This document shows positions 12,191 to 24,979 of a stretch of DNA of 64,000 nt, one piece after another (the first letter of the stretch is position 1; the number at the start of each line of letters is the position of its first letter). Source of the stretch: Acanthosepion lycidas. Taxonomy: Eukaryota > Mollusca > Cephalopoda > Sepiida > Sepiidae. The stretch is from positions 36,730,411-36,794,410 of the forward strand of contig OZ010593.1 in the NCBI GenBank assembly GCA_963932145.1, in the 5' to 3' direction. The translations under genes were made by a program, and so were the position numbers. The notes beneath the pieces were generated by a model, which saw nothing but the letters and a program-made list of their open reading frames with translations, did not search any database and had not been told where the DNA came from.

Positions 12191-12755
12191 ACTAATTCTG
12201 CAGCACACTATAATCTTAGTGTCTATACTGCCTTGAATGGGGTGATACCGATCGAAAAAATGTCTCTAAAAATCTCTTCATCCACCGTTCACTATTCCCT
12301 GTACAACATTTACCTTTCATATTTTCCTGTTTATTTCATTCTTCTTTCTGCTTTGCGTCCCATATGTTGGAAATTTTGGGTACTCTGTATACTAGTGAAC
12401 CAGTCAAAATGAGCTGACTTTATTTTTCACCAATAGAAGGGTTAACCAATCAGAAGGCTCAAAATATTCAATGCGACGTGTACAAAGGCAGCCATGTTTT
12501 TTCCCTCAAATATTCACTACCAACCTCTGATATCGAAGACTGAAGAATTACAGAAGAGCTGCTGATAGTATTGGCGATATAGTCAGATCCAGTAGAGTGT
12601 CTGACTCGTGAGTATTAAACTTTAACTTTGTTTTTTTGAACAGATTGCGTACTGCGCTGTGTTCTATATTCATAGACTTGGCGAACATTGTCAACACTAT
12701 ATAGACCTCTTCATTGTCTATCTCTTATTACTTATCTATCTATTGAAATATATCT

Positions 12756-12761
<6 letters not shown>

Positions 12762-12807
<46 letters not shown>
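12762..12807. repeat. (TA)n microsatellite
   Basis: About 23 TA dinucleotides, followed by AT-rich DNA without gene content to ~13600. Confidence 0.95.
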
Positions 12808-12810
<3 letters not shown>

Positions 12811-13605
12811 GTAATGAAAAACAAACAACTTTAATGTACCATTACGATAATTTATTTCACCTAAATCCTTTTTTAAGGATTCAGGATCATTAGGTAAATC
12901 TTCCAACAACGAATTGAGAAAAAAAATGGGATTAGAAATTGGTGGGTAGTGTAATTTTTGTAATTTAATAGAGGGGATTGAGAGTGGTAGTTAAACAGAC
13001 AATATAAAGTATAGGGAGGGGTTAATTTTATATCTCTCTTAAGTATGTTTTATATTGGAGTAGGAGGAGTGACAGAAACTTGACCTCTTTAGATGGTTAA
13101 TAAAACGGAAATGAATTGTAGAAAATGTATACAAGTGAGTCTTACGGTAAAGAGAGGGATATGGGGGAGGGGGAAAGAGAGATGGAGTTGTTATAATTTT
13201 GTTTTAACAAAATTATGTAAAAGATAGTTTACAATGTTTGATAGAAAATTCGATGTCTGAAAAAAATTTTGTTATTAACTTAAATGTTTAATTTTTTAAG
13301 TAAATAGTTTCAGGACTAAATATAACTATTATAGTAATAAACATATTTATCTAGAACATAAAGAAATATTTAAAATCTTAATAGTTTATTCACCCGACTA
13401 ATTGTATTTCCACAATATAAAAAAAAAAAAAAATAACAATAACATCTATTTTAATATTTAAAATTAATTTATGAATGTAATTTATTTATTATATTGGTAA
13501 ACTAAATTAAAGATTAGGTTTCATTATTTAATAGAATTTGAGGGTAATATTAATTTTCATTTATTCATATATGTCTCACAAATGTATTCATGTGAATCCC
13601 TACAT

Positions 13606-14029
13606 ACATACGATCATTAACAAGTCAAAAAAAAAAAAAAAAAGATCATAGAAACACTTGAGATAATTTACACAAAAATTCATTTAACCTCGTACATAAA
13701 CTATATATACATTTTACAATCTTTATCTATATTTCAAAATATATATAGATTTCACAGTTAAAATTTAATTTTATCAGTGTGATTTCGGAAGTGTTTCATT
13801 TTAAAGGAATTTAGCCAATATTATTACTATTATAATAGTCAAAGAATGGTATATTTAAATTTAAATTATCAATTTAGAAATGAAACTCCCTTCAGAAGAA
13901 AACAAAATTTAAACTATAGAATATTACAAAAGAAGGACATTACAAATTAAGAAAATAAATTAAAATGTCATTGGAAAGACCCAATATTTCATTTAAAATC
14001 AATTCATGCACGTACGCACATATATACAT

Positions 14030-14110
<81 letters not shown>

Positions 14111-14590
14111 TACATACACACACACACACATATATATACACATATACATACATACGATCATTAACAAGTCAAAAAAAAAAAAAAAAACCCATAGAAACAC
14201 TTGAGATAATTTACACAAAAATTCATTTAACCTCGTACATAAACTATATATACATTTTGCAATCTTTATCTATATTTTAATATTTGAAATATATATAGAT
14301 TTCACAGTTAAAATTTAATTTTATCAATGTGATTTCGGAAGTGTTTCATTTTAAAGAAATTTAGCTAATACTATTACTATTATTAATAGTCAAAGAATGG
14401 TATATTTAAATTTAAATTATAAATTTAGAAATGAAACTCCCTTGAGAAGAAAACAAAATTTAAACTATAGAATATTACAAAAGAAGGACATTACAAATTA
14501 AGAAAATAAATTTAAAATGTCATTAGAAAGACCCAGTATTTCATTTAAAATCAATTCATGCACGTACGCACATATATACATACACACACA

Positions 14591-14664
<74 letters not shown>

Positions 14665-14690
14665 CACACGCACATATATACATCCACATA
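13606..14690. repeat. 544-bp tandem duplication ending in (CA)n(TA)n
   Basis: The block starting CATACGATCATTAACAAG occurs at ~13607 and again 544 bp later at ~14151. Both copies run through a poly(A) stretch and a GTGATTTCGGAAGTG segment, and end in CA/TA microsatellites (14031-14130 and 14582-14660). Differences are a few substitutions and microsatellite length. Open frames within are repeat-driven. Confidence 0.9.
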
Positions 14691-14779
14691 TATATATACA
14701 CATATACATACATATACAATTCATATATCCATATACAAATCTATATATCAAAAAATTAATCTAACCATTTAATCATCCG

Positions 14780-14780
<1 letters not shown>

Positions 14781-14825
<45 letters not shown>

Positions 14826-14913
14826 CATACTCATATACACATACACACCCTTAAATAGATATACATTCATATATAAGCACAAAACCCTACATACAAAACA
14901 AAATATAAAAAGA

Positions 14914-14992
<79 letters not shown>
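14781..14992. repeat. (TA)n-(GA)n and (TA)n microsatellites
   Basis: TA run 14781-14804, GA run ~14805-14824, then a longer TA run 14929-14992. AT-rich DNA without genes continues to 15600. Confidence 0.95.
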
Positions 14993-14996
<4 letters not shown>

Positions 14997-15634
14997 CATA
15001 TACATATACATATGTACATTTACCAAATATAAATTCTAAGGCAATTACGTCTATATACATATATAGATTACAAGTAGTTTAATCCATAAAAACACACATG
15101 TTTAAGTACATGTACACACACATATACTCGTACATACACATATAATATACATATACATACAAAACAAACATAAAAACATACATATACATCCACACCCATG
15201 CAGCATACACGTTAAAAAAAATATTCAGTATTCAAACATGCTTCATATTAGTATATTTATACTCACACACGCGTATATCTATTTATACATATATATCCAT
15301 ACTACCATACATATGTGTCCACAATATAAATACATAGTTACCCTTATCTATAATGTTCATATATATATATCTAAATAAGTTCACATAAAAAAAAAAAAAA
15401 AAAAAAATTTAAGTTCCACAACACATTTATCAAAGAGCACAGTGTCAGTATTTTCATATATTCATTTAAAACAATTTATATTTTCTATTTATATATCTAC
15501 ACATACTTTGTTAAAATGAGGTGATTTTTATGCCTACATTTACAAATCAACTCATTGTGTCTGTTCAATAGTATGTCCGGATCCTTATGTTTTATAATTA
15601 GTATTTTTTTCCATAATGCACAAATTGCATCGGT

Positions 15635-15638
<4 letters not shown>

Positions 15639-15702
<64 letters not shown>
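15639..15702. repeat. (TA)n microsatellite
   Basis: About 32 TA dinucleotides. Confidence 0.95.
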
Positions 15703-15706
<4 letters not shown>

Positions 15707-15954
15707 CTCTATCAGTATATCTATCTTTCATTCTATATTTTTTCCTTCTTTATCTCTTCCAATCTAACAATACAACTCTATATCTATTTGCTTCTATATA
15801 TGTCATATTCCGTTCATATTTCTATGTCTCACTCTTTTTATATTCACCTATTATTGACTCTTTTTATTACGTAATTAAGTGTAACAAAAAAAAAGTTTTC
15901 CCTCTTTTTTTCATTGTACCCAAAATATTTCATCTTTCTCCTTGAGATTCGAAG

Positions 15955-16340
15955 TATAAGTTTCATTTTATTGGCACGTTCCTTACATATTCTTCATCAA
16001 ATACATGACCTTCTATGATATTCTCAGCACTCTTCTGTAGAACCATATCTCTACTGCCTTGGCCCTCTTCTATATCTGTGAGGATATTGTCCAGAATTCC
16101 CTGCCAGATAAGAGGACTGATATTACATAGACAATTTACACGCTTTTCTTTGTTTTTTTCTGCTTTTTAATAATTCTTTTTTTTTTCTTTTTTTTTTTTT
16201 TAGATTTGGAATTGGTATTCCAATGCCCGTTCAGATTTTGTGTCACATTTTTCGTCAGCTGTTTAAACAGATCCCAGATATTTACATTTCTCTACATGGT
16301 CTACAATTTGTAGCTAGCATCTTGTGTATTCCTCTTGCAG
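15955..16340 (-). pseudogene. LINE ORF2 C-terminal remnant
   Basis: On the minus strand ~16300-16215 reads VEHVEKCKYLGSV then TADEKCDTKSERALEY, matching the F.YLGS.IT.DG.C..EI..RI segment that follows RT in many LINEs. Further down, ~16080-15980 gives AVEIWFYRR in one frame and HVFDEEYVRNV in another, matching the EMWF.RR.LRI.W.DHV.NEEV tail. Stops and frameshifts are present. The clade is uncertain (RTE/R1-type tail). Confidence 0.55.
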
Positions 16341-16559
16341 ACAACGATACACTCTGTCTTCTTACAAAATGACGGTTAGTCACGTCTTCCCGTTTTCTTT
16401 TCCCGACCCAAATTGAATGCTGATAGGATTCTAGTTCGATTAGGATCACCTAACTCTAAAGTTTAAATCAACCAACAATATAGTCCCTCTATTTGCTCTT
16501 GTATGATCGCTAAAGCTACACAATCTTTTCTATATTCATTGTCATATAAACATTTGTCT

Positions 16560-17560
16560 TTATTCAGAACTTTGATCGGATTTCATGATCTCAGACCGTG
16601 TCACTCTAACTTTGACGAACAATAATGACACAATACCCTCTTAAGAGAAGTTCATTCACTTATATTTGAAGTCTTACATACTTGAAATAGTCATGCAGGT
16701 GCGAAAGCTTTAAACTCAAGTGTTTATTTTGAGACTTGTCACTCATTGAACTATGAGATGTTATTCTGTATTCAAAACTGAGTATGATGACGTTAAGAAG
16801 TAGGAATTCTAGAAGCAGCTATCCATCGGTAATTATCAATGTGACTGTCGCACAGTATACAAGCTCACTCAAAATTCATTATTATATATATGTGTGTGTG
16901 TGTGCGCGCGCGCGCTTGTGTATTTTCATAATGCTACACATGGAACTGTTCACTAGTTCATCACGCCTACTATGTTTTTTATACAATTTTAAAAATAAAC
17001 GGGCCGTCTACTCAATTATAGGAATCCACCAAAAATAACGTTTAAAGTGATAAAAATATGCCAGATTAATAAACAGAAAATGCATTATTTCTTTAGAAAA
17101 CTAATTTTAATCTAAGTAGAATTTCATTTCGTTTCAGAAAACATTCTCAGCCTACCGCTTCATTATTTACCCGTGGTGATATATTCATATTATTCTATTT
17201 TAAACCTTCTTTCCCTCCTGCATAATATAATTCTCATAGTTGCATGGTTTTGTATTCTTGGAGTCAGATGTTTCTAGAAACCCACCAACAAGTATTCTTG
17301 GCGTTGAAACCTTAACCAGATCTAGATGCGGAAAACCTGTGAAACTTAGCTTACGTCGATTTTACGAATGAGCAAATCGTATTAGTGCAATCAAGCACTG
17401 ACATGTATATTTTATTTCCAGCTTTAGATAAGACATTGTTTTGTTTCAACTTTACTTCCTGTTTTTTTCTTTGTTTTTTTTTTCTGTTGTTTAAATTGTT
17501 TATGTCAATCTGACTTTTAGCTCTCTATTCTCTTTTCCCGACAAATTTTCTATTTCTTTC
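16560..17560. other. Spacer, no gene recognised
   Basis: Short (TG)n(CG)n at ~16886-16916. An 84-codon frame at 16784 has no recognisable content. Confidence 0.5.
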
Positions 17561-17570
17561 ACACATCCTG

Positions 17571-20052
17571 GGTATGACGGTAAACTACATCCGCGTTCTG
17601 GGTATGACGGTAAACTACATACGCGTCCTGGGTATGACGGTAAACTACATCCGCGTCCTGGGTATGACGGTAATCTACATCCGCGTCCTGGGTATGACGG
17701 TAAACTACATCCGCGTCCTAGGTATGACGCTAAACTACATCCGCGTCCTGGGTATGACAGTAAACTACATCCGCGTCCTGGGTATGACTGTAAACTACAT
17801 CCGCGTCCTGGGTATGACGGTAAACTACATACGCGTCCTGGGTATGACGATAAACTACATCCGCGTCCTGGGTATGACGGTAAACTACATCCGCGTCCTG
17901 GGTATGACGGTAAACTACATACGCGTCCTGGGTATGACGATAAACTACATCCACGTACTGGGTATGACGGTAAACTACATACGCGTCCTGGGTATGACGG
18001 TAAACTTCATCCGCGTCCTGGGTATGACGGTAAACTACATCCGCGTCCTAGGTATGACGGTAAACTACATACGCGTCCTGGGTATGACGGTAAACTACAT
18101 CCGCGTCCTGGGTATGACGGTAAACTACATCCGCGTCCTGGGTATGACGGTAAACTACATACGCGTCCTGGGTATGACGATAAACTACATCCACGTCCTG
18201 GGTATGACGGTAAACTACATACGCGTCCTGGGTATGACGGTAAACTTCATCCGCGTCCTGGGTATGACGGTAAACTACATCCGCGTCCGAGGTATGACGG
18301 TAAACTACATACGCGTCATGGGTATGACGGTAAACTACATCCGCGTCCTGGGTATGACGGTAAACTACATCCGCGTCCTGGGTATGACGGTAAACTACAT
18401 ACGCGTCCTGGGTATGACGATAAACTACATGCACGTCCTGGGTATGACGGTAAACTACATACGCGTCTTGGGTATGACGGTAAACTACATCCGCGTCCTG
18501 GGTTTGACGGTAAACTACATACGCGTCCTGGGTATGACGGTAAACTACATCCGCGTCCTGGGTATGACGGTAAACTACATCCACGTCCTGGGTATGACGG
18601 TAAACTACATACGCGTCCTGGGTATGACGGTAAACTTCATCCGCGTCCTGGGTATGACGGTAAACTACATCCGCGTCCTAGGTATGACGGTAAACTACAT
18701 CCGCGTCCTAGGTATGACGGTAAACTACATACGCGTCCTGGGTATGACGGTAAACTACATCCGCGTCCTGGATATGACAGTAAACTACATACGCGTCCTG
18801 GGTATGACGATAAACTACATCCGCGTCCTTGGTATGACGGTAAACTACATCCGCGTCCTGGGTAAGACGGTAAACTACATACGCGTCCTGGGTATGACGA
18901 TAAACTACATCCACGTCCTGGGTATGACGGTAAACTACATACGCGTCCTGGGTATGACGGTAAACTACATCCGCGTCCTGGGTATGACGGTAAACTACAT
19001 ACGCGTCCTGGGTATGACGATAAACTACATCCACGTACTGGGTATGACGGTAAACTACATACGCGTCCTGGGTATGACGGTAAACTTCATCCGCGTCCTG
19101 GGTATGACGGTAAACTACATCCGCGTCCTAGGTATGACGGTAAACTACATACGCGTCCTGGGTATGACGGTAAACTACATCCGCGTCCTGGGTATGACGG
19201 TAAACTACATCCGCGTCCTGGGTATGACGGTAAACTACATACGCGTCCTGGGTATGACGATAAACTACATCCACGTCCTGGGTATGACGGTAAACTACAT
19301 ACGCGTCCTGGGTATGACGGTAAACTTCATCCGCGTCCTGGGTATGACGGTAAACTACATCCGCGTCCGAGGTATGACGGTAAACTACATCCGCGTCCTG
19401 GGTATGACGGTAAACTACATCCGCGTCCTGGGTATGACGGTAAACTACATACGCGTCCTGGGTATGACGATAAACTACATGCACGTCCTGGGTATGACGG
19501 TAAACTACATACGCGTCTTGGGTATGACGGTAAACTACATCCGCGTCCTGGGTTTGACGGTAAACTACATACGCGTCCTGGGTATGACGGTAAACTACAT
19601 CCGCGTCCTGGGTATGACGGTAAACTACATCCACGTCCTGGGTATGACGGTAAACTACATACGCGTCCTGGGTATGACGGTAAACTTCATCCGCGTCCTG
19701 GGTATGACGGTAAACTACATCCGCGTCCTAGGTATGATGGTAAACTACATCCGCGTCCTAGGTATGACGGTAAACTACATACGCGTCCTGGGTATGACGG
19801 TAAACTACATCCGCGTCCTGGATATGACAGTAAACTACATACGCGTCCTGGGTATGACGATAAACTACATCCGCGTCCTTGGTATGACGGTAAACTACAT
19901 CCGCGTCCTGGGTAAGACGGTAAACTACATACGCGTCCTGGGTATGACGATAAACTACATCCACGTCCTGGGTATGACGGTAAACTACATACGCGTCCTG
20001 GGTATGACGGTAAACTACATCCGCGTCCTGGGTATGACGGTAAACTACATCC
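17571..20052 (+). repeat. 30-bp CpG-rich minisatellite, 82 units plus a partial, open in frame
   Basis: The unit GGTATGACGG / TAAACTACAT / CCGCGTCCTG repeats in perfect 30-bp register for 82 full units with no indel. Each unit carries up to three CpG, unlike the AT-rich surroundings. Because 30 is divisible by 3, the plus strand encodes an open frame (17574-20072, 832 codons) of repeated G-M-T-V-N-Y-I-R-V-L; the minus strand is also open over long stretches as V-V-Y-R-H-T-Q-D-A-D. Common variants: CATC/CATA (silent Ile), ACGG/ACGA (Val/Ile), CGCGT/CACGT (Arg/His), TACAT/TTCAT (Tyr/Phe), CCTG/CCTA (silent). A variant-defined period of about 240 bp (8 units) is visible, and 17881-18960 is repeated as 18961-20010. 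I treat it as a satellite. Coding use is unproven: no signal peptide, splice context or unique flanking domain is evident. Confidence 0.95.
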
Positions 20053-20085
20053 AACAGCAAGGTCTCAGATAATGTTTTCAGAAAA

Positions 20086-20375
20086 ATAATGTTGCCAGCT
20101 GTAAGTTTTTGAAGCAATAATGTTGCCAGCTCTAAGCTTTTGAAACAAAGTAATGTTGTCAGCTATACGTATTTTTTTGTAAAAAAGTAATGTTGCCAGC
20201 TATACGTTTTTTTTTTTTGTAAAAGAGTAATGTTGCCAGCTATACATTTTTTTTTTTGTAAAAGAGTAATGTTGCCAACTATACGTTTTTTTGTAAAGGA
20301 ATAATGTTACCAGCTATACGTTTTTTTTTTGTTGTTTTTTTTTTTGTTTTTTGAAACAATAATGTTGCCAGCTTT
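20086..20375. repeat. Second tandem array adjoining the minisatellite
   Basis: Eight copies of TAATGTTGCCAGCT at about 20087, 20118, 20151, 20188, 20228, 20267, 20302 and 20360, separated by variable T-rich linkers ending in GTAAAAGAG-like text. Linker length varies, so the period drifts from 31 to 58 bp. Confidence 0.85.
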
Positions 20376-20888
20376 ATATTTTTTATTCCATACAAAATAG
20401 GCATTTAAAATTCATATAAACTGGATTTGGCATTAAATAACCCACAGTGGTTGATATGCCATAAAACCCAAACAAACAAACAAACATATTTCTTTCACTT
20501 TCAGTGGCTATCTCTATTATTGAATATTTCGGTATCTTTGTGATTTTCTGTTTCTTTTGAAAACCCCTTTATGTTTTTTTTTCTACAAAAAGAGTCTTTT
20601 TATTTTCATCGACATCCGTTCCAGATCACATATTTCTAATTTTCTGAATTATCCTTCCCTCCAGTAATCGAAATTCATTAACATGAACACAAAGAATATT
20701 ATCAAGAATTTACTTCAGTCGTGAAAAAATGAATATTCTCATTGTTTGAGAAACCGAAACGTTTGAAGCCAATGGTGTTGATCAATTCATAAATGTTGAA
20801 GCATAATACTCTGGTTGTGTAATGGTTATTTTCATGGAAAAACACAAAGGAAAAAATACCAGGTAGATTTACTGTAACTTTATATTAT

Positions 20889-21392
20889 AAAAGATGTTCC
20901 AATAACTTGGACCGATTTTAAATGTGAAAAATGTGTTAAAGTTTCAAGAATGCAATTGGAAAAATTGTTCGTAAATTCAAACAAACTGGGTCGGTGGCAG
21001 ATGTGAAAAAAAACCATTGCGTGCTCGTTTACGCCGTTCAGCTGAAAATATTGCTGCAATGTACGAGATTGTTGGAGAAAATCCAGAAACCTCTACTGAT
21101 CACCACGCAGAGGAATTGAACCTCTCCACAACAACGTTACATTGTTTCCAATTGCACTCTCGGATGGTCGATTATGTTGGCCCAAAAAATCGCGAAGTGC
21201 GCAAAATTCATTTCTGTTAGAACGTTCATTTTCGCAATACGCTTCGATAACTTTAACACGTTGTTTGATTGTTAATCTTTCCATGATTGAATTTGCCACA
21301 GAGTTAAATTGATAAATCTGAAAGAAAAAGAAAAAAAAATCATCAATCTTAATTTACATTTAAAATCTGTCCAAGTTATTGGAACGCCCTTT
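20889..21392. mobile_element. Non-autonomous mariner-like element with inverted halves
   Basis: Terminal inverted repeats: GTTCCAATAACTTGGACC (from 20896) and its complement at ~21368-21385, extending to ATTTTAAATGT on both sides. Plus-strand text 20950-21150 reads QTGSVADVKK, then RLRRSAENIAAMYE and EELNLSTTTLH, the second helix-turn-helix part of a mariner-type transposase. Minus-strand text 21280-21160 reads MERLTIKQRVKVIEAY and RDFLGQHNRPSESAIG, which should precede that text in the same direction. The two halves are therefore head-to-head. No catalytic domain remains. Confidence 0.75.
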
Positions 21393-21548
21393 ATTATTAC
21401 ACATCTGTTTAAATATGAATATATTTGCAAATATTCATGGATATATGTGCATATATTTTTACCTTCACGTATTAATAAGATAAGTGTCATTACTTTTGTG
21501 AATATATTATATTGATTATATAATAAATGACATAAAAATAACTAACGC

Positions 21549-21583
<35 letters not shown>

Positions 21584-21833
21584 TAACAAATGTTATATAT
21601 ATATAATCCCTCTAATGAACAGAGGATACCGTAGAGGTCATGCCCAATTGATTTAGGTCGGGTAACTAAATATCTGTGTTACTGAACTGGATATTTACTA
21701 TAGACCATCTAAATTCACCAAGAAAAAACGTGGACATTAACAACTCTAATCATTTAAAATCAGAAAGCATGAATGGTTTAGCATCAGTTTATTATTAGTA
21801 ATAGTATTATTGGCGACATCAGATACATGGCTA

Positions 21834-21838
<5 letters not shown>

Positions 21839-21878
<40 letters not shown>

Positions 21879-21879
21879 T
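21839..21879. repeat. (ATT)n microsatellite
   Basis: About 13 ATT units. Confidence 0.95.
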
Positions 21880-22079
21880 ATACAAGATGAAAATGCATAG
21901 AAATTAGTTTAATTGCTAGATAACCACAGTAAGTTTATGCACAGGTTCTTACACCTTTTTGCCTTTCTTGGCAGATCTTCTATTATCACAACGTGGAATA
22001 TTTAATAACAAAAGTGTTAAAGACATAAAAAAAGAAACTGAATTAAATAGATTGGACTATATACCTAAAACATATATTT

Positions 22080-22165
22080 TTAAAAATTAAATTTAAATTT
22101 AAAATTTCCAGCATCCCCTCTCCTTCGTGCGTATGTATGATCAGATCAACGTAAATATCACTTTG
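22080..22165 (+). mobile_element. PLE-terminal fragment
   Basis: AAATTTAAATTT, then CCAGCATCCCC, CGTGCGTATGT and GATCAACGTAAAT. This aligns by eye with the segment before the degenerate hammerhead motifs at 52055-52112 (+) and, in part, with 52440-52480 (-). The fragment stops before the ribozyme-like part. Confidence 0.45.
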
Positions 22166-22889
22166 AAAAATTAAATCCTAAAAAACATCAGACGAAACAT
22201 TTTTTTTCCGCTTTGTCGATGTTTTTCCTAATATTATTATTTCCAAATGATATTATTATTATGTTAGCTGAAAAAAAATGGGAGATGTGGGTAGGTCTAT
22301 GCTTAAATTTAAAAATGCCGCTCTATTGCACATTTCTCTGAATAACACGTTTCTTCTCTTCTTTGCTCGACTCATCAAGTTGAGTTGAAATATTTGCTAT
22401 CTTTTCCTGGTTTTATTTTTCCCCATTTTTCTGCTCACCTCGTTCCTCCCACGCTGTGTGCCACTTTACTGCACGCAATAAACATGACATTCACATCATG
22501 TGATGGATTGCTTTTGAAACTGGTTCACAGTTATTTCCTTTCTCACTCCCTCCCCGTATTTAATGGAACCGATGAACTGTTTATCCAGATCAAGAACAAA
22601 TAATAATGGTGCCTGCCGTAGCTCTTGGACGCATCACTAGTTGAGTGTGTTTGAGTCACAATGTAGAGTTCACCACTGTTCGACTGGTTTGCCTTAAATT
22701 ATTCTTTAATAGGTTATTTTTACATTTCAGTGACATAAAGTAGAACGATTACATTGAATGAAATTACTAGGTGTACTGCTAAGAAAGTTGGTTCATTGTA
22801 TTGTGCGAAACAATTTTCCTCGTCGGAATCTATCTAGCACTTTTATAAGTCTACCATACGTCCTTTCCCTTAATATTGGTGCCACATCT

Positions 22890-23225
22890 GGTCTGGTGTT
22901 TCTTATATCTTTCTAGAGATTCTTGACAGAATCCAAGGAAAGATCTACACTGTTATCTGTCCTGAATTGGCATCTCCGATTCTGTTATTTTCCCACCAAC
23001 GTGTACTTTTTTTCTATAAATATTTTCATGATAATTTCTTTTTTACATCGAATACACAAATTTAATTGCAGCTAGGTTTCATCATTTTACAGGTGAAATG
23101 TCTAGATGTAAGCTAATATTTTCTTTTCTGGCACTTTTCACCTGTGGAAATCTCTTCCGGCTTTTGGCTTTTTTGTCAACTACGATCTTCAACCATTTAT
23201 ATACAATGTCACATGTCAACTTCTG
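22890..23225 (+). pseudogene. Jockey/CR1-like LINE, C-terminal scrap
   Basis: Reads LEILDRIQGKIYTVICPELASPI, then in another frame a degraded FFSGTFHLWKSLPA, the same conserved tail as at 11745-12190. Frames shift and stops occur. Confidence 0.55.
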
Positions 23226-23589
23226 TTTCCTTAAATCCTCTCCTTTTATTTTACTTTCTCTCCTCAATAGTACGCTTTCTGGCTGACTTTTACTATGAGT
23301 AACCCCTTGCATGTTAATAGCTTTATTTCTTTGTTCTGGGTGAAATGATTTTTAAAAAATCCATTGTGACTTCCCTGCTGAGTTCAAAATGATACCATCC
23401 CCGGGTGTTGCTGCTGTGGTTTTTGTAGAAAGTACATATTTACAGGCTGAATTCGAGAGCCCCACAGTTTTTGAACTGTTGACTTTCTCCTAGATTGGTT
23501 ACCAATTAAAGCTAGAAAGCACAGTCAGTCCTGCTATTTATCCCATACTACCTGGAGACAGAGAAAAGGTTTTTTATGTTTCCAAGTGT

Positions 23590-23690
23590 ATGTGCGTAAA
23601 GGTTCAAGCGGAATTTGAACTCGTTAATCGCAGTTTCAGGGTCAAAAACCGTTACCCTACACATATCACTCTTATCGCTATCAGTCTACT
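23590..23690 (-). mobile_element. Possible tRNA-derived SINE head
   Basis: The minus strand shows GTAGGGTAACGG... followed by a B-box-like GAGTTCAAATTCCG. The A box is poor and no second copy was found in the window. Confidence 0.35.
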
Positions 23691-24979
23691 AAATGTTTAG
23701 CTTAAAAAATACCAACGCGTAAATGTTAACAGTTTAGCACTGAACATGGTATATTTGTTATTTATTAAATGGCCACTTCTCGTATTTCGAAACCAATCCT
23801 TATTTTTGTGGCCGTGTGCCAGACTATACGCATGATATAGAAACCTGATGAAGGCTATATCGGCAGAAACATTATGATAAAGACAACAAAAATGACGATA
23901 CTTGTTCAATAGCTGATAGGCGAGCTAAACTCCATAAATGTTTACATCATCACTTCGAGTTAAGTGCTGATAGCCACTCTACAGGAGACTTTCACTTGGT
24001 TTTGTACTAGACGAAAAAGAAGCGGAAAACTAATTATTGTTTGCCTAATGAGTTAGTTACCCGCTGGGTGCTCAATAAACATGTCAGAAGTCTGCCTTGC
24101 GACTAAGTTATATCCTCAATGAACGCAAACACCGACCTCTGTAAAAACGTAAAAGTTTTAAATTATGAGGTTTCATATTAGACATGTTTTTTCCAAGTTC
24201 TAAGTTTAATGCAACATTTTCTCTCTCATTTGCTAGCGTTAGGGGATAAGAATAATTCAGCAACTTCACATGAATATCTTTGGATGGGAAGACAGGTGGA
24301 TTGAATCAAAATAAATTCCAAAAATTTCCAATCTAATATTCATTTATACACAAATATGATCCAAATGTTATAAAACCAACGAAGGAGCGAAGGTGGACAA
24401 CTGGCGCCTCTTAATCAGATTCTTCGGAGCAGGAGAAGGCAGTCCATCTAGAGGGAGGAGAACACAGATTTTAAACTTCCGCTGCCTTGCAGTCATATAA
24501 AAAAATGGTTATAGAAGTAAGAAAAGTCTGTAGAAGGAAATGCAAACAGAAAATCTGGAGTAGAACTCCAAATGTAATTTTTTTTGGATCTTGTCAGTAC
24601 GATCGAAAGAGATGTGAGTAGGAAAGCGAAGGGTTTCCATATACCATCACACAGGCCCGCGCACTGGAGAGGTTCCTAGAACCTCACCACCCAGATAGCG
24701 AACAACACGAGAGATAATATTTTACAGGTTGCAAATCCATGCTCAACTAGTGCAAAGTCGGACGTCACGTGTTGTCTTCGATGATGGGTGGCTTCAATGT
24801 ATTCCACTGGTTAACAGCCACCTGGCTTAAGGCGGCCAGTAAACTGTTGACCTGCAACGGTCTGCCTCCTTCAGTGGGTACCTCAAAACTTATAGCTGCT
24901 AGCTTAACAAGCAGGTTGATAAATATGCAGCAATCAAACAGCAAAAAGGAAAAAGAACAAAGAATTCCACTCGTTGTAT

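Noticed and set aside
14498-15026. Tyr/Ile-rich open frames over TA tracts (also at 9.2, 25.5, 40.5, 51.4 and 58.2 kb)
   Set aside because: Translation of (TA)n and (CA)n microsatellites.
17571-20052. Regular 30-bp repeats suggesting a CRISPR array
   Set aside because: Repeats are contiguous with no unique spacers, and the setting is eukaryotic transposon-rich DNA.
17730-20117. Minus-strand open frames over the minisatellite (V-V-Y-R-H-T-Q-D-A-D repeats)
   Set aside because: A repeat whose unit is divisible by three stays open in any frame that lacks a stop in one unit; the minus frame is interrupted more often than the plus frame.
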